From NCBI GenBank assembly GCA_964035545.1, contig OZ037766.1:33211773-33275772 (forward strand): 64,000 nucleotides of DNA, written 5' to 3'. The DNA is from Bugula neritina. Lineage: Eukaryota > Bryozoa > Gymnolaemata > Cheilostomatida > Bugulidae. Positions 45,183-59,032 of the stretch are shown in pieces (within the stretch, counting starts at the first letter, position 1; the number at the start of each line of letters is the position of its first letter). The notes under the pieces were generated by a model, which worked only from the letters and a program-made list of their open reading frames with translations, was not told the origin of the DNA and did no database searches. The position numbers and the translations under genes are program-made.

Positions 45183-48100
45183 ATGAGACTACTACGGTCT
45201 AATGACCTTGACATGAGAAAAAGCGTACTGTATAAAAACACTCACTGGGTTAGCCTTCTGCTATATGGTGGCTGTTTCACCTTCACCTTTTACTGCTGGA
45301 GCTCTGGAGGACAGAAAACTCATGGTTCAGGTACATCTTGCTATCCACTCAAACATGAATGAAATATCTCCACTATGTATAACTTTACTATTACTGTATA
45401 TATGTTATGTACATTACTTTCTTATTCATGTCCCACATTTATTAGAGCAATAGTTCTTCAAACTAGAATTAAAAACAATTAATGGCACAATTTAAATTTT
45501 AAATCAACTCTGATAACAAAAGTTATAATCTATGTATCCAATTAATTTAATTAGCATGAAATGTGTCTTTCTTGGTGAATGCATGGGAACAAGATTTATA
45601 TAATATAATAGTAGCAGTGTACCAGACAGTTAATTTTCCAATTAGTTAGACGCGCGTGATGGTATATTTTACATTATATTATACAGTATATTTATATACT
45701 GTATATTTTACAGTATATTATACGATATATTTAGATACAGTATATTCTACAATATATTATACAGTATATTCTACACTCTACAGTATACTCTACAATATTT
45801 AAGTCTGCATATGGCCAATTTGCAAAAGCTGTGACTATGCAGTGACTTCAGTTTGTCTATCAGGTATTATACATCTCTCAAACTCGCATTTTTGACCAAA
45901 AAGAATAAAGTTGAATGTGAATAAATTGACCAAAACAAGATCTATTAACCAATCAGAGAACAGAATAGAATTCTGTCTCAAGGCTTTGCATTCCACTGAG
46001 AGCTACAGGAGTGGAGTAATGACCTCTGTTTGACCTCTGTCTGACCTCTGTCTGTAATGGACAGCAGAGGTTTTGAGAGACACAGAGGGCTGACTGACTG
46101 TCTGCTGACTTTATCTGTTGTAGTATAGGTCAGTACATTCCACTGCTCTCCTCCAAAGATAATACTGAGTGGTTAACTAGCTAATAAACTCAATAGTTTA
46201 AGGGAATAAGTGGTCCCACACCATTAAAGTTGAGACATGCTGGAATAGCTGTCACATGCTATTAGGTAAAAGTGTAGTAATTAGTAATGAGTTGACAGAG
46301 CTTCCCTGCGAGAGTGTTGACCTATGGGGCAATCCTATAAGATATACTGAAGTGGACTGGACTATTTGTTTCTCAATTATTCCCTGTGACATGAAAAAGA
46401 TAAGTGATTGTTAGGACAGATGGCGCTGTTACCAGTGCAGTTTGTGCCGGAGTGGGTTTAGTTGCATATGTATCAACTATATATAGTGCCCATATGCATG
46501 TCGCTATCTCCATGCACATTTAATATTATATATACTGTGGTTGTGTCTGTAATTCAAACTCAAATTATAGGAATTTCAGAAATAAACAAACATTGCAATA
46601 AAGCTTGTAAAACACTATAACTTTGACTTTCACATTGATTATGTCAGTTGCTAAAATTTCTTCAGTATGATTAAACAATCACATATTACATGGAAACCCT
46701 AGAACCACATATATGCTATTAATACTCTATAAGCGTTGTTTAAAATTAATATTTATTTGATTATTTAAACCCCTTGCCCTTCAGTTCTTTGGTATCAGAA
46801 TGGTTTGGTTATACCACCACTGCACTCTAGTTTACTGCCATTTATTGTAGTGACACCAGTGACATGTTGGGGCAGGTGTGTGACACCAGTGACATATTGG
46901 TGCAGGTGTGTGACACCAGTGCCATGTTGGTGCAGGTGTGTGACACCAGTGCCATGTTGGTGCAGGTGTGTGACACCAGTGGCATGTTGGTGCAGGTGTG
47001 TGACACCAGTGACATGTTGGGGCAGGTGTGTGACACCAGTGAAATGTTGGTGCAGGTGTAATGACACCAGTGCCATGTTGGGGCAGGTGTCGTGATATAC
47101 CAGTGACATGTTGGGGCAGGTGTAGTGACACCAGTGCCATGTTGGGGCAGGTGTGTAAGATTTAAATGAGTGGCTATTAAAGCTGACTTAATAATTGCAG
47201 TCTGGTAGCAAGCAGTGTTATGATTGAGTTTATGTAGATGAAGACTTGTGTCAAGTAGCTTGTAAGATGCAGGCTGGAGCACTTGAGGGGCACTTGTCTT
47301 TGAATATAAGTTAAATAGCAATCAGCTGTGTGTTTAGCTAAAGTGCTAATCACTGAAGGGTAGACATTAAATTTAGTAAACATTTGAAAATGGTGTTGAT
47401 AATTAAAAGTTACTGCACCTGTGGCTGCTGCTGCTGCTGCTGTGACTGCTGTCTATAATGTAGAGTAACAGAGAAACTGTAACTATAGTAGTTTGCAGTG
47501 TCCTATATATAAGTAGCGTTTCTCTAGTAGTATATTCATATAAATCTTGGGACAAAACAGATAAAGCAAATACTACTTTAACAAAATATATATTGAAGGT
47601 CCATTTCTTTAATGAGCAGCTGATGAACTTCATGGTTGAAGTATTTTGTATATTAAACCATTTAATTGAATAGTTAATTATATTTGCTTTATAAAACTTA
47701 ATATTAGAATTGATACAACATATTATATATGAGAATAATATTCTAATATTACATTGCATCAAATTCGAATATTGAGGTTTAATACATATTAAATATTATT
47801 TCATAGCATATAATATAATAATACAAGGTATGATTTATTTGTTGCATCATCTCTATCTAATGCAACTGTTAATTGCTGCCGACTGCATCTGCTCCTTATC
47901 TTAAGTGTTTATATAAAGGGAATCCTTTCATCAGCTATGCTGCTGGACTCAAAGTATAAACTAAACATAATCCTTCTTTTGATGACTTCATAACAGAACA
48001 GTAACAGTTATATACAAAAGTTGCGCAATATGCTTTCACCTTTTCTACAAGCTACGCTGACTTCACTAGTGCAATTATTGTATATTATTTTATTGAAAAT

Positions 48101-51100
48101 AAATTATGTTAACATACTAGTAATCTATTTTATAACTTGCACTTAAATGCAGTTTTTTCAATATATTACTATGGTAACATCTTACCATAGTAAAATCTTA
48201 CTATATAGTAATATATTGCTATAGCAATATATTACTATAGTGATATATTGTTATAGTAAGATGTTACCATAGTAATATATTACTATAGTAATATATTACT
48301 ATGGTAATATTTTACTATATAGTAATATAACACTATAATATAATAATAATGTATTGCTATAGCTGATTGATATGTTACAGAGGACACGACTCCAAATGTA
48401 CAAGTGTATTTAACAAGAAGGTTGATGAGTTCAACAGAAAATGAAACGACAACTCCACACACATCTGAAGGCTTGCCCTGGGAAGGTTGTGAGTTTGAGA
48501 AGTTGTCACCTCATACGAGCGCGTGGGTGGTGCACCACTTGTGGTGGGTCTTCTTCCTCTTTATAGGTGAATAGCAAGTTTCTGCACATACTACGTGAGT
48601 TTCTGCATATACTACGTGTGTTTCTGCATATACTATGTGAGTTTCTGCACATAATACGTGAGTTTCTGCACATACTACGTGAGTTTCTGCATATACTACG
48701 TGAGTTTCTGCATATACTACGTGAGTTTCTGCATATACTATGTGAGTTTCTGCACATAATATGTGAGTTTCTGCACATACTACGTGAGTTTCTGCATATA
48801 CTACGTGAGTTTCTGCATATACTACATGAGTTTCTGCATTTTAGTTTGATAATGTGACAGCATATTAGAGTATAACACTGATATTATTTGCTTTATCATT
48901 GTAATTGAAGTTATATTATAATGTAGACAAACATTTGAAACTATTACTTAAACTGGTTTTAGGTTTGGCTGTAGTTTGTGACGACTTCTTTGTGCCCGCT
49001 CTCGAAGTCATTTCTGAGAAACTCAAGCTATCGGAAGATGTGGCCGGAGCAACGTTTATGGCTGCTGGTAGCTCCGCCCCTGAGCTGTTTACATCCGTCA
49101 TGGGCGTGGCCCAAAAGACAGATGTGGGTGTGGGTGCGATTGTCGGGTAGGAAATTTTAAATTTTTGAATTAGGATTTTATTAGAGTGTATTACAGCTTT
49201 CATGTAGATATGCGAATGCATTACAACCTTCATGAAGATATGTGAATGTATTACAGCCTTCATATAGATATGTGAATGTACTACAACCTTCATGTAGATA
49301 TGTGAATGTATTACAGCCTTCATGTAGATATGTGAGTGTACTACAACCTTCATGTAGATATGTGAGTGTATTACAGCCTTCATATAGATATGTGAGTGTA
49401 CTACAACCTTCATATAGATATGTGAGTGTATTACAGCCTTCATATAGATATGTGAATGTATTACAGCCTTCATATAGATATGTGAGTGTACTACAACCTT
49501 CATGTAGATATGTGAGTGTATTACAGCCTTCATGTAGATATGTGAGTGTACTACAACCTTCATGTAGATATGTGAGTGTACTACAACCTTCATGTAGATA
49601 TGTGAGTGTACTACAACCTTCATGTAGATATGTGAGTGTACTACAACCTTCATATAGATATGTGAATGTACTACAACCTTCATATAGATATGTGAATGTA
49701 CTACAACCTTCATATAGATATGTGAGTGTACTACAACCTTCATATAGATATGTGAGTGTACTACAACCTTCATATAGATATGTGAATGTGATTTTATACG
49801 CAAAGAACTGAGAACACAACTATTTTTACTTTCAGGTCGGCCGTTTTCAACATTCTGGTGATTATAGCGCTGACAGGGGCCTTGGCAGGACAGGTGAGAG
49901 TTTAGGAGTTATCTTCTCTTCAGATGTAGCAGAATATTAGACTGTTTATGACTTTAGTAAATTACTTTACTTCAATAGGTTTATCTCAATTTAGGAGGGT
50001 AGTTTCCATGCATACTTTTGTACGAGCTCTTAAATGGACTAACTGCATCAGCCTTTTCTTTCTCAGTCTATTTTATAGATTCTAAAATCACATTATATAG
50101 GATGTAAAAAGGTAAAGCAAATGTTATACATGAACTACATGACATTTGGTATTTATCAATCACATAAAGAACTTGCATTTCATAAAAAGTAACCACGGTG
50201 AAGAAATTGTATGCGAAAGCTTAAAATTATAATTTAAATATCAAATATGTATGCCTTGAAGCTAACCCTTTGCAATAACATAACGTGGCATTATTGAAAC
50301 ACAATAGGTTGAATGGGCCAATCCTGTTGCATGTTACATACTAAATATCAACATAACTCTCATGTCTGTGAACAGCTGACTTTCTGCATTACACTGTTTA
50401 CTCACTTTTTAGTAAATTCTAAAAGCTTGTTATTACAAACTTGGAGTATTTATAGTTCTTTATTGATAAGCAGTTATTGATAGGTTCTGTCTTGCAAATG
50501 TAACTCAAAAAAGTTTTAAAACTATGAAAACCAGTGAAATGAAAATAAAAACAAACTACACATTTTTCACATGCTGCTAGTATTTGATGGTAAGAAAAAC
50601 TCAAAGTTGATTATATAAATATTCTTGTCAACTGTGACTCTTGATAGACTGACCTTGTTGCAGGTTCTACAGCTAGACTGGCGCCCCCTGGTGAGAGATA
50701 TAGTCTTCTATGCCATCTCCATTCTTGTGTTCATGGGAGTAGCGTATGACGGAACTATCTCATGGTTTGATGCGGTATTCCTGCTACTGCTGTATGTCAT
50801 CTACATCCTGGTCATGGTGTTCAACTCTAAGATTATGTTGCTGCTCGGCAAGTGCAGGTGAACAGAATGTAAAGACGGAATAAAAAGGAAATTTTAGGAT
50901 ATTTATTGCAAATGGTTATAAGAACTATTTATTTCTATATAAACTACAATAACCACTATTATATCAGGTACAAGCTGAAGAGTCTTCTCTATTGTTTTGC
51001 AGTAAGTCGACAGTAGAAGCATCTGGCGAGATTGAAAGAGGCAGAACAACCGACGGCCATGTTGCAAAACCATCAGATATGAGTCATTTACCTCAGCCGG

Positions 51101-54100
51101 TTTCTCTCAACCTCAGACGACTCTCGGTAATAATAAGTCCTAAAGCTATACATATAATCTAAGGCTAGACATATTAAAGGTACTTACTACTTACTATACA
51201 CATGTCATACATACATACTACTTACTATACACATGTCATACATACATACTATACTTACTATACACATGTCGTACATACTACTTACTATACACATGTCATA
51301 CATACTACTTACTATACACATGTCGTACATACATACTACTTACTCTACACATGTCCTACATACATACTACTTACTATACACATGTCGTACATACTACTTA
51401 CTATACACATGTCGTACATACATACTACTTACTCTACACATGTCCTACATACATACTACTTACTATACACATGTTGTACATACATACTATACTTACTATA
51501 CACATGTCATACATACTACTTACTATACACATGCCGTACATACAACTAACACACTGCAAGGACTTGTGTACTCAGTTTCAGAAGTCCTCCTTCAGTGGAG
51601 GTCACGCCAGGAGACTCAGCATCCACCACCAGCTACAGAATCAGAGACGGAGCAGCAGTTTGAAAAGTACGGCAGAGTCTGTCAAGAGGAACTCCGTGCA
51701 GGTATATTCTACTATAACTAAGCATCATATGCCCAGGTAAAACTTACTACAGCCAAGTACCGTGTGCAGGTAAACCTTACTGTACCTTATAGGTAAGTTG
51801 CGACACTATGAAGTAAGTTATATGTGTACGTTGTGTATGTATGTAGTTATATTTCTCTAACTGTTACAGCTCGCTAAGAATAGTGATGGAATACCTAATG
51901 AAGTTGCACCACCTACACAACCCGGTAACTCTTCTACAACTACTTGAAGAACATGTCTATTTATTAGGACTACATATTAGCTTATCACTTTGATGTTATA
52001 TAAATCTTAGCTTTCCTGTCTGAATGTTGCATTATCGATTTTATTCTGACATTGGCGGCCATACAGCATTCTACCATAGTATAGCATACAGCATTCTACC
52101 ATAGTATAGCATGCAGCATTCTACCATAGTATAGCATGCAGCATTCTACCATAGTATAGCATGCAGCATTCTACCATAGTATAGCATGCAGCATTCTACC
52201 ATAGTATAGCATGCAGCATTCTACCATAGTATAGCATGCAGCATTCTACCATAGTATAGCATGCAGCATTTTACAACCGTATAGGTTATTCTAACTAAAG
52301 TAATATTATTTTAACTAGAGTAATATTATTCTAACTAAGGTAGGTAGCAAAAATAAACTGTTTAACTAGTTATAATAAAAAATATTATCCAGAAACAAAA
52401 AGTACGGAGGAGATAACTAATAAATCACAAAATGTTTCCCAACCGCGTCATGAGAGCATCTCAACAGCAGCTGGTGAAAAGGTAATAAGGCAGAACTCTT
52501 TTACTCATATCCAATAAAACTGAAAGTTGAAACAACTTGTCATGCACTATGATATGCTTTTTTTGTAAACAATCAAAGTATTATACGAACGTATGGCTCA
52601 AACTAACACTTTAGTAGATACTATAACAACATATAGAAAACATACTAATTAGCTCTAGCCGACAGTGTCACCACTTCATTCAAGACTATACTGAGTAGCT
52701 CTAGCCGACAGTGTCACCACTTCATTCAGGACTATACTGAGTAGCTCTAGCTCACAGTGTCACCACTTCATTCAGGACTATACTGAGTTATATTGTAGTC
52801 ATCCCACGTATCCACTAGTCACCCAGGCGATGTCGAAGACGCTGATGAGATCGTAATCTGCAAGGCAGCATGCTGTCCCAGAATTAAATCTACTCCACCA
52901 GTTTGTTCTGAGGAGCTAGGCTGTTGGTCGCAGTTCATTTTTATACTCAAATGGATTCTGTACATCATAGCCTTTCCTTACTACTTCCTCTGTACATTCA
53001 CTATTCCGGATTGTTCCAAGGAGCACAACAAGTTAGTGGGTGAACTCAATATCAATACATATAGCTTGTTATTCCTGGATGAAAGAGCAAGTTACTGAGG
53101 TTACAAAACTTATGATGAGCAGTACTAGGTTTCATTCTCATTGATTGATATCACTATAATCTTTACCTGCGTCACCCATATCATCATAGCATTTACCTGC
53201 TAGCTTGATATCACTATATAACACTCACCTGCTAGGCACTTTAAGTAACATATTGCACTTCATTTTGAACCATCGTATGTTTTAGAAAATGGTATTTACT
53301 GACGTTTCTCATGTCAATTGTGTGGATTTTGGCTCTCAGCTTTGCCATGGTGACTTTAGTAACCAGGGCTGGTTGCATCATCAACATTGACGAGTTTGTA
53401 ATGGGACTGATAATAGTAGCCATTGGTACGAGTGTCCCCGTGAGTACCGTTCATTCTGTGGCATCTTCAGTATCTATCTCAAGTACTCTGTAACATCTCA
53501 AGTACTCTGTAACATCTCAAGTACTTTGTAACATCTCAAGTACTCTGTAACATCTCAAGTACTCTGTAGCATCTCAAGTACTCTGTAACATCTCAAGTAC
53601 TCTGTAACAACTCAAGTACTCTGTAGCATCTCAAGTACTCTGTAACAACGCAAGTACTCTGTAACATCTCAAGTACTCTGTAACATCTCAAGTACTCTGT
53701 AACATCTCAAGTACTTTGTAACATCTCAAGTACTCTGTAACATCTCAAGTACTCTGTAGCATCTCAAGTACTCTGTAACATCTCAAGTACTCTGTAACAT
53801 CTCAAATACTCTGTAACATCTCAAGTACTCTGTAACATCTCAAGTACTCTGTAACATCTCAAGTACTCTGTAACATCTCAAGTACTTTGTAACATCTCAA
53901 GTACTCTGTAACATCTCAAGTACTCTGTAGCATCTCAAGTACTCTGTAACATCTCAAGTACTCTGTAACAACTCAAGTACTCTGTAGCATCTCAAGTACT
54001 CTGTAACAACGCAAGTACTCTGTAACATCTCAAGTACTCTGTAACATCTCAAGTACTCTGTAACATCTCAAGTACTTTGTAACATCTCAAGTACTCTGTA

Positions 54101-55470
54101 ACATCTCAAGTACTCTGTAGCATCTCAAGTACTCTGTAACATCTCAAGTACTCTGTAACATCTCAAATACTCTGTAACATCTCAAGTACTCTGTAACATC
54201 TCAAGTACTCTGTAACATCTCAAGTACTCTGTAACATCTCAAGTACTCTGTAACACCTCAAGTACTCTGTAACATGTTTATAGTTGGAGGAAGTTTTAGT
54301 TATAACTAGTTAATTCACATGTTGAGTTTTTCTACTTTGCAAATATAAGAATTGTATTTATTATTAGACATTTTATTCAATTATGTATAAATACTTTAAT
54401 TGTTTCCACACTGTTGCAATATACTTTAGAATATTTATTTCTATAGAATAATAAGACATATACTTTGCATTACAGGATTGCCTAAGCTCCATTTTAGTAG
54501 CACGAGATGGGTTTGGGGACATGGCTGTATCAAACGCAATTGGAAGCAACGTGTTTGACATTGACCTAGGTCTAGGTTTACCATTCTTGCTTACAGTTCT
54601 TATCCAGAAAGGACGCCCAGTTTCTCTCCTTGATGATTCAGAAATTGTAAGTAGAATTATATAATATAATATAACATAATATAATATAGCATAATATGAT
54701 ATAATATAACATAATATAATATAGCATAATATAATATAATGTTAAAATATAGTATAATATAAGATAATGTTAAAATATAGTATAATGTTATAATGTAATA
54801 CAACACAACATAATGTAATATAATATAGTGTGATATAGTACAAGATAATATAATATTATGCTATATAATATAACATTATATAATATAATATAATAAAATA
54901 AAACACAGCATAATATAATATAGTATAATATTATAAGATATTATAATATAATGCTGTATTATGTTATATTATATAATATAGTATAATATAAGGAAATATA
55001 ATATAATATAAAAGAGATATCATAATGCAACAAAACATAATATAATTCATAATAATATAATACAATAAAATATAACACAATATAGTAAAATATAATACAA
55101 TATATTATACTATAATATATATTGTGAAATAAATTATAATATAATGATATAGTTTATATATAAGGTTCTCTTTTATTTACTACTTTGTTTCTTTAAGGGT
55201 TTAAAAAACAATTGCTTCAACACTATCAATGAAAGTTGAAATGTAATGGGACTGTTGCAGGCTTTAAAGGAAGCTGGACTATTTCCCATAATCCCCCACG
55301 TCAAGTTTGCTCTAGTGCTACTCGGACTTCTGCTGATAATATCTCTATTCTTCATCCTCTCCAAGTTCAGACTGAACAAGTTCATCAGCATATCATTTGT
55401 CATCCTCTACATATTGTTCATAACTTATGCGTTAGTTCAGCAAATTGTCTGTCGTAAATATCTTTGCTAG
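45183..55470 (+). CDS. SLC24: K+-dependent Na+/Ca2+ exchanger (SLC24/NCKX family), complete
   Basis: Thirteen exons join in phase: 45183-45330, 48381-48566, 48963-49146, 49836-49893, 50664-50857, 51003-51126, 51576-51701, 51870-51924, 52393-52481, 52799-53031, 53286-53439, 54476-54646, 55261-55470 (TAG); 643 residues, normal for NCKX. It exports Ca2+ and K+ in exchange for Na+ at the plasma membrane. Exon 1 has an N-terminal hydrophobic segment ([18 protein letters not shown]). The alpha-1 repeat is [20 protein letters not shown] with the essential Glu. The alpha-2 repeat is [20 protein letters not shown] followed by [10 protein letters not shown]; the Asp residues at VPD and SNVFD, the latter linked to K+ dependence, are present. 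The large cytoplasmic loop (exons 6-10) is Ser/Arg-rich with RRLS and RRSSS sites. Its paralogue within NCKX1-5 is not decided here. Confidence 0.95.
46850..47158 (+). repeat. 30-bp minisatellite (GTGACACCAGTGACATGTTG) in NCKX intron 1
   Basis: About ten copies of GTGACACCAGTGACATGTTG plus GTGCAGGTGT, open in all frames. It lies well inside intron 1, not at a junction. Confidence 0.95.
48160..48355. repeat. AT-rich inverted-repeat cluster (TTACTATAGTAA)
   Basis: Alternating copies of AATATATTACTATAGTAATA and TTACCATAGTAA, each self-complementary. The block ends about 25 bp before the exon 2 acceptor and could fold into nested hairpins. Confidence 0.9.
48562..48842 (+). repeat. 21-bp array with a donor consensus in each unit, at NCKX exon 2
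   Basis: The unit TACTACGTGAGTTTCTGCATA occurs about 13 times, starting within 15 bp of the donor TTTATAG|GTGAAT. Most copies carry GTGAGT. Confidence 0.95.
49187..49792 (+). repeat. 30-bp minisatellite in NCKX intron 3
   Basis: The unit TTCATGTAGATATGTGAGTG plus TACTACAACC occurs about 20 times, with ATTACAGCC variants. It contains both GTGAGT and TTACAG sequences. Confidence 0.95.
51190..51548 (+). repeat. ~26-bp repeat (TACTTACTATACACATGTCATACA), NCKX intron 6
   Basis: About 13 copies, ending about 25 bp before the exon at 51576. Confidence 0.93.
52063..52275 (+). repeat. 25-bp minisatellite, NCKX intron 8
   Basis: The unit GCATTCTACCATAGTATAGCA plus TGCA occurs about eight times, nearly identical. 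Confidence 0.95.
52645..52795 (+). repeat. 46-bp repeat, three copies, ending at the NCKX exon 10 acceptor
   Basis: The unit AGCTCTAGCCGACAGTGTCA followed by CCACTTCATTCAGGACTATA and CTGAGT. The third copy runs into TATATTGTAG, the acceptor at 52798. Confidence 0.92.
53478..54278 (+). repeat. 19-bp minisatellite with higher-order repeat, NCKX intron 11
   Basis: The unit CATCTCAAGTACTCTGTAA occurs about 42 times. A rare variant (ACAACGCAAGTACTCTG) recurs 361 bp apart (about 53645 and 54006), i.e. 19 units, showing block duplication. Confidence 0.95.
54655..55165. repeat. (TATAA)n-type AT-rich microsatellite, NCKX intron 12
   Basis: About 500 bp of imperfect ATAATATAATATA, filling most of the intron. 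Confidence 0.92.
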
Positions 55471-55636
55471 AGAACAACTTTTCCAGCAATTGGTTATTTT
55501 TTATGGATACTAAATTTGTACGAGTATTTAAGTCAATATAAACTGTCAATAATAATAATACACAGCTATGGCTCTATCTTATCATATAAATTTATTGTCG
55601 GTAAGTACTAATTATTCTCCCTTTTTCTAATTGAAC

Positions 55637-55642
55637 AATAAA
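55637..55642 (+). other. Poly(A) signal of the NCKX gene
   Basis: AATAAA about 170 bp after the stop codon and about 70 bp before the 3.1-kb array. Confidence 0.7.
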
Positions 55643-55711
55643 ATTATAATGAACCCTTATAGTACCACTATTTATAAGAACTGAGTTAGTATTTGTTTTG
55701 TCCCATCAGCT

Positions 55712-58700
55712 TTTAGAATACACATCAATATACATACTAGTTGTAGAATATACATCAATATACACACTAGTTGTAGAATATACATCAATATACATACTAG
55801 TTGTAGAATATACATCAATATACACACTAGTTGTAGAATATACATCAATATACATACTAGTTGTAGAATATACATCAATATACACACTAGTTGTAGAATA
55901 TACATCAATATACATACTAGTTGTAGAATATACATCAATATACACACTAGTTGTAGAATATACATTAATATACACACTAGTTGTAGAATATACATCAATA
56001 TACACACTAGTTGTATAATATACATCAATATACATACTAGTTGTAGAATATACATCAATATACACACTAGTTGTAGAATATACATTAATATACATACTAG
56101 TTGTATAATACACATCAATATACACACTAGTTGTAGAATATACATCAATATACATACTAGCTGTAGAATATACATTAATATACACACTAGTTGTAGAATA
56201 CACATCAATATACACACTAGTTGTAGAATATACATTAATATACACACTAGTTGTAGAATATACATCAATATACACACTAGTTGTAGAATATACATCAATA
56301 TACACACTAGTTGTAGAATATACATCAATATACATACTAGTTGTAGAGTACACATCAATATACACACTAGTTGTAGAATAAACATCAATATACACACTAG
56401 TTGTAGAATATACATTAATATACACACTAGTTGTAGAATATACATTAATATACACACTAGTTGTAGAATATACATCAATATACATACTAGTTGTAGAATA
56501 TACATCAATATACATACTAGTTGTAGAATTTACATCAATATACACACTAGTTGTAGAATATACAATAATATACACACTAGTTGTAGAATATACATTAATA
56601 TACACACTAGTTGTAGAATATACATTAATATACACACTAGTTGTAGAATATACATCAATATACACACTAGTTGTAGAATATACATCAATATACATACTAT
56701 ATAGTTGTAGAATACACATCAATATACACACTAGTTGTAGAATATACATCAATATACACACTAGTTGTAGAATATACATCAATATACATACTAGTTGTAG
56801 AATATACATCAATATACACACTAGTTGTAGAATATACATCAATATACATACTATATAGTTGTAGAATACACATCAATATACACACTAGTTGTAGAATATA
56901 CATCAATATACATACTAGTTGTAGAATACACATCAATATACATACTAGTTGTAGAATATACATCAATATACACACTAGTTGTAGAATATACATCAATATA
57001 CATACTATATAGTTGTAGAATACACATCAATATACACACTAGTTGTAGAATATACATCAATATACACACTAGTTGTAGAATATACATCAATATACATACT
57101 ATATAGTTGTAGAATACACATCAATATACACACTAGTTGTAGAATACACATCAATATACATACTAGTTGTAGAATATACATCAATATACACACTAGTTGT
57201 AGAATATACATCAATATACATACTATATAGTTGTAGAATACACATCAATATACATACTAGTTGTAGAATATGCATCAATATACATACTAGTTGTAGAATA
57301 TGCATCAATATACATACTAGTTGTAGAATATACATCAATATACACACTAGTTGTAGAATATACATCAATATACATACTATATAGTTGTAGAATACACATC
57401 AATATACATACTAGTTGTAGAATATGCATCAATATACATACTAGTTGTAGAATATGCATCAATATACATACTAGTTGTAGAATATACATCAATATACACA
57501 CTAGTTGTAGAATATACATCAATATACATACTATATAGTTGTAGAATACACATCAATATACATACTAGTTGTAGAATACACATCAATATACACACTAGTT
57601 GTAGAATATACATCAATATACATACTAGTTGTAGAATATACATCAATATACATACTAGTTGTAGAATATACATCAATATACACACTAGTTGTAGAATATA
57701 CATCAATATACACACTAGTTGTAGAATATACATCAATATACACACTAGTTGTAGAATATACATCAATATACATACTAGTTGTATAATATACATCAATATA
57801 CACACTAGTTGTAGAATATGCATCAATATACACACTAGTTGTATATTATACATCAATATACATACTAGTTGTAGAATATACATCAATATACATACTAGTT
57901 GTAGAATATACATCAATATACACACTAGTTGTAGAATATACATTAATATACACACTAGTTGTAGAATACACATCAATATACATACTAGTTGTAGAATATA
58001 CATCAATATACATACTAGTTGTAGAATATACATCAATATACATACTAGTTGTAGAATATACATCAATATACATACTAGTTGTAGAATATACATCAATATA
58101 CATACTAGTTGTAGAATATACATCAATATACACACTAGTTGTAGAATATACATCAATATACACACTAGTTGTAGAATATACATCAATATACACACTAGTT
58201 GTAGAATATACATCAATATACATACTAGTTGTATAATATACATCAATATACACACTAGTTGTAGAATATGCATCAATATACACACTAGTTGTATATTATA
58301 CATCAATATACATACTAGTTGTAGAATATACATCAATATACATACTAGTTGTAGAATACACATCAATATACACACTAGTTGTAGAATATACATCAATATA
58401 CACACTAGTTGTAGAATATACATCAATATACATACTATATAGTTGTAGAATATACATTAATATACACACTAGTTGTAGAATATACATTAATATACATACT
58501 AGTTGTAGAATATACATTAATATACATACTAGTTGTAGAATACACATTAATATACATACTAGTTGTAGAATATACATCAATATACACACTAGTTGTAGAA
58601 TATACATCAATATACACACTAGTTGTAGAATATACATCAATATACACACTAGTTGTAGAATATACATCAATATACATACTAATTGTAGAATATACATCAA

Positions 58701-58805
58701 TATACACACTAGTTGTAGAACACACATCAATATACACACTAGTTGTAGAATATACATCAATATACATACTAGTTGTAGAATATACATCAATATACACGCT
58801 AGGCT
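55712..58805. repeat. ~3.1-kb satellite array of a 30-bp unit with nested higher-order repeats
   Basis: About 102 copies of TTGTAGAATATACATCAATA plus TACACACTAG. A 34-bp variant (TACATACTATATAGTTGTAG) punctuates the array at 154, 94, 124, 154 and 154 bp spacings between about 56842 and 57522. A 450-bp (15-unit) block is also duplicated (57.4-57.84 kb and 57.85-58.3 kb). Because the unit is a multiple of three and lacks stops on the minus strand, long minus-strand frames occur, but they are not genes. Confidence 0.97.
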
Positions 58806-59032
58806 TTTATATATGAAGTGCATGTTGAGCCCTAAAGTTATCCTACACAGAGCATGTACCATGAGTTAAGTTGATTGTCAGTAGTTTGCTATCAGTTTGA
58901 CTGCATGAGTCAACAACTGCTTGTTGAATTATTAGACAGGCTACTATAGATTATGATAAATAAAAGTTGATTTAACTAGAGAGATTTGACCTTATGACCT
59001 TATGACCTGCTGGACTGATTCAAAGCAGGTAA
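58806..59032. other. Short unique intergenic sequence
   Basis: No gene seen. It lies between the satellite array and the TIR element, in the space between convergent NCKX and NHL genes. Confidence 0.5.

Noticed and set aside
48916-49819. Long frames on both strands across NCKX exon 3 and intron 3
   Set aside because: They read the 30-bp repeat or the antisense of a real exon; the NCKX exon is the true coding sequence.
55672-58862. Many minus-strand frames up to 378 codons
   Set aside because: A 30-bp satellite whose unit is a multiple of three and has no stops; low-complexity peptides in all frames.
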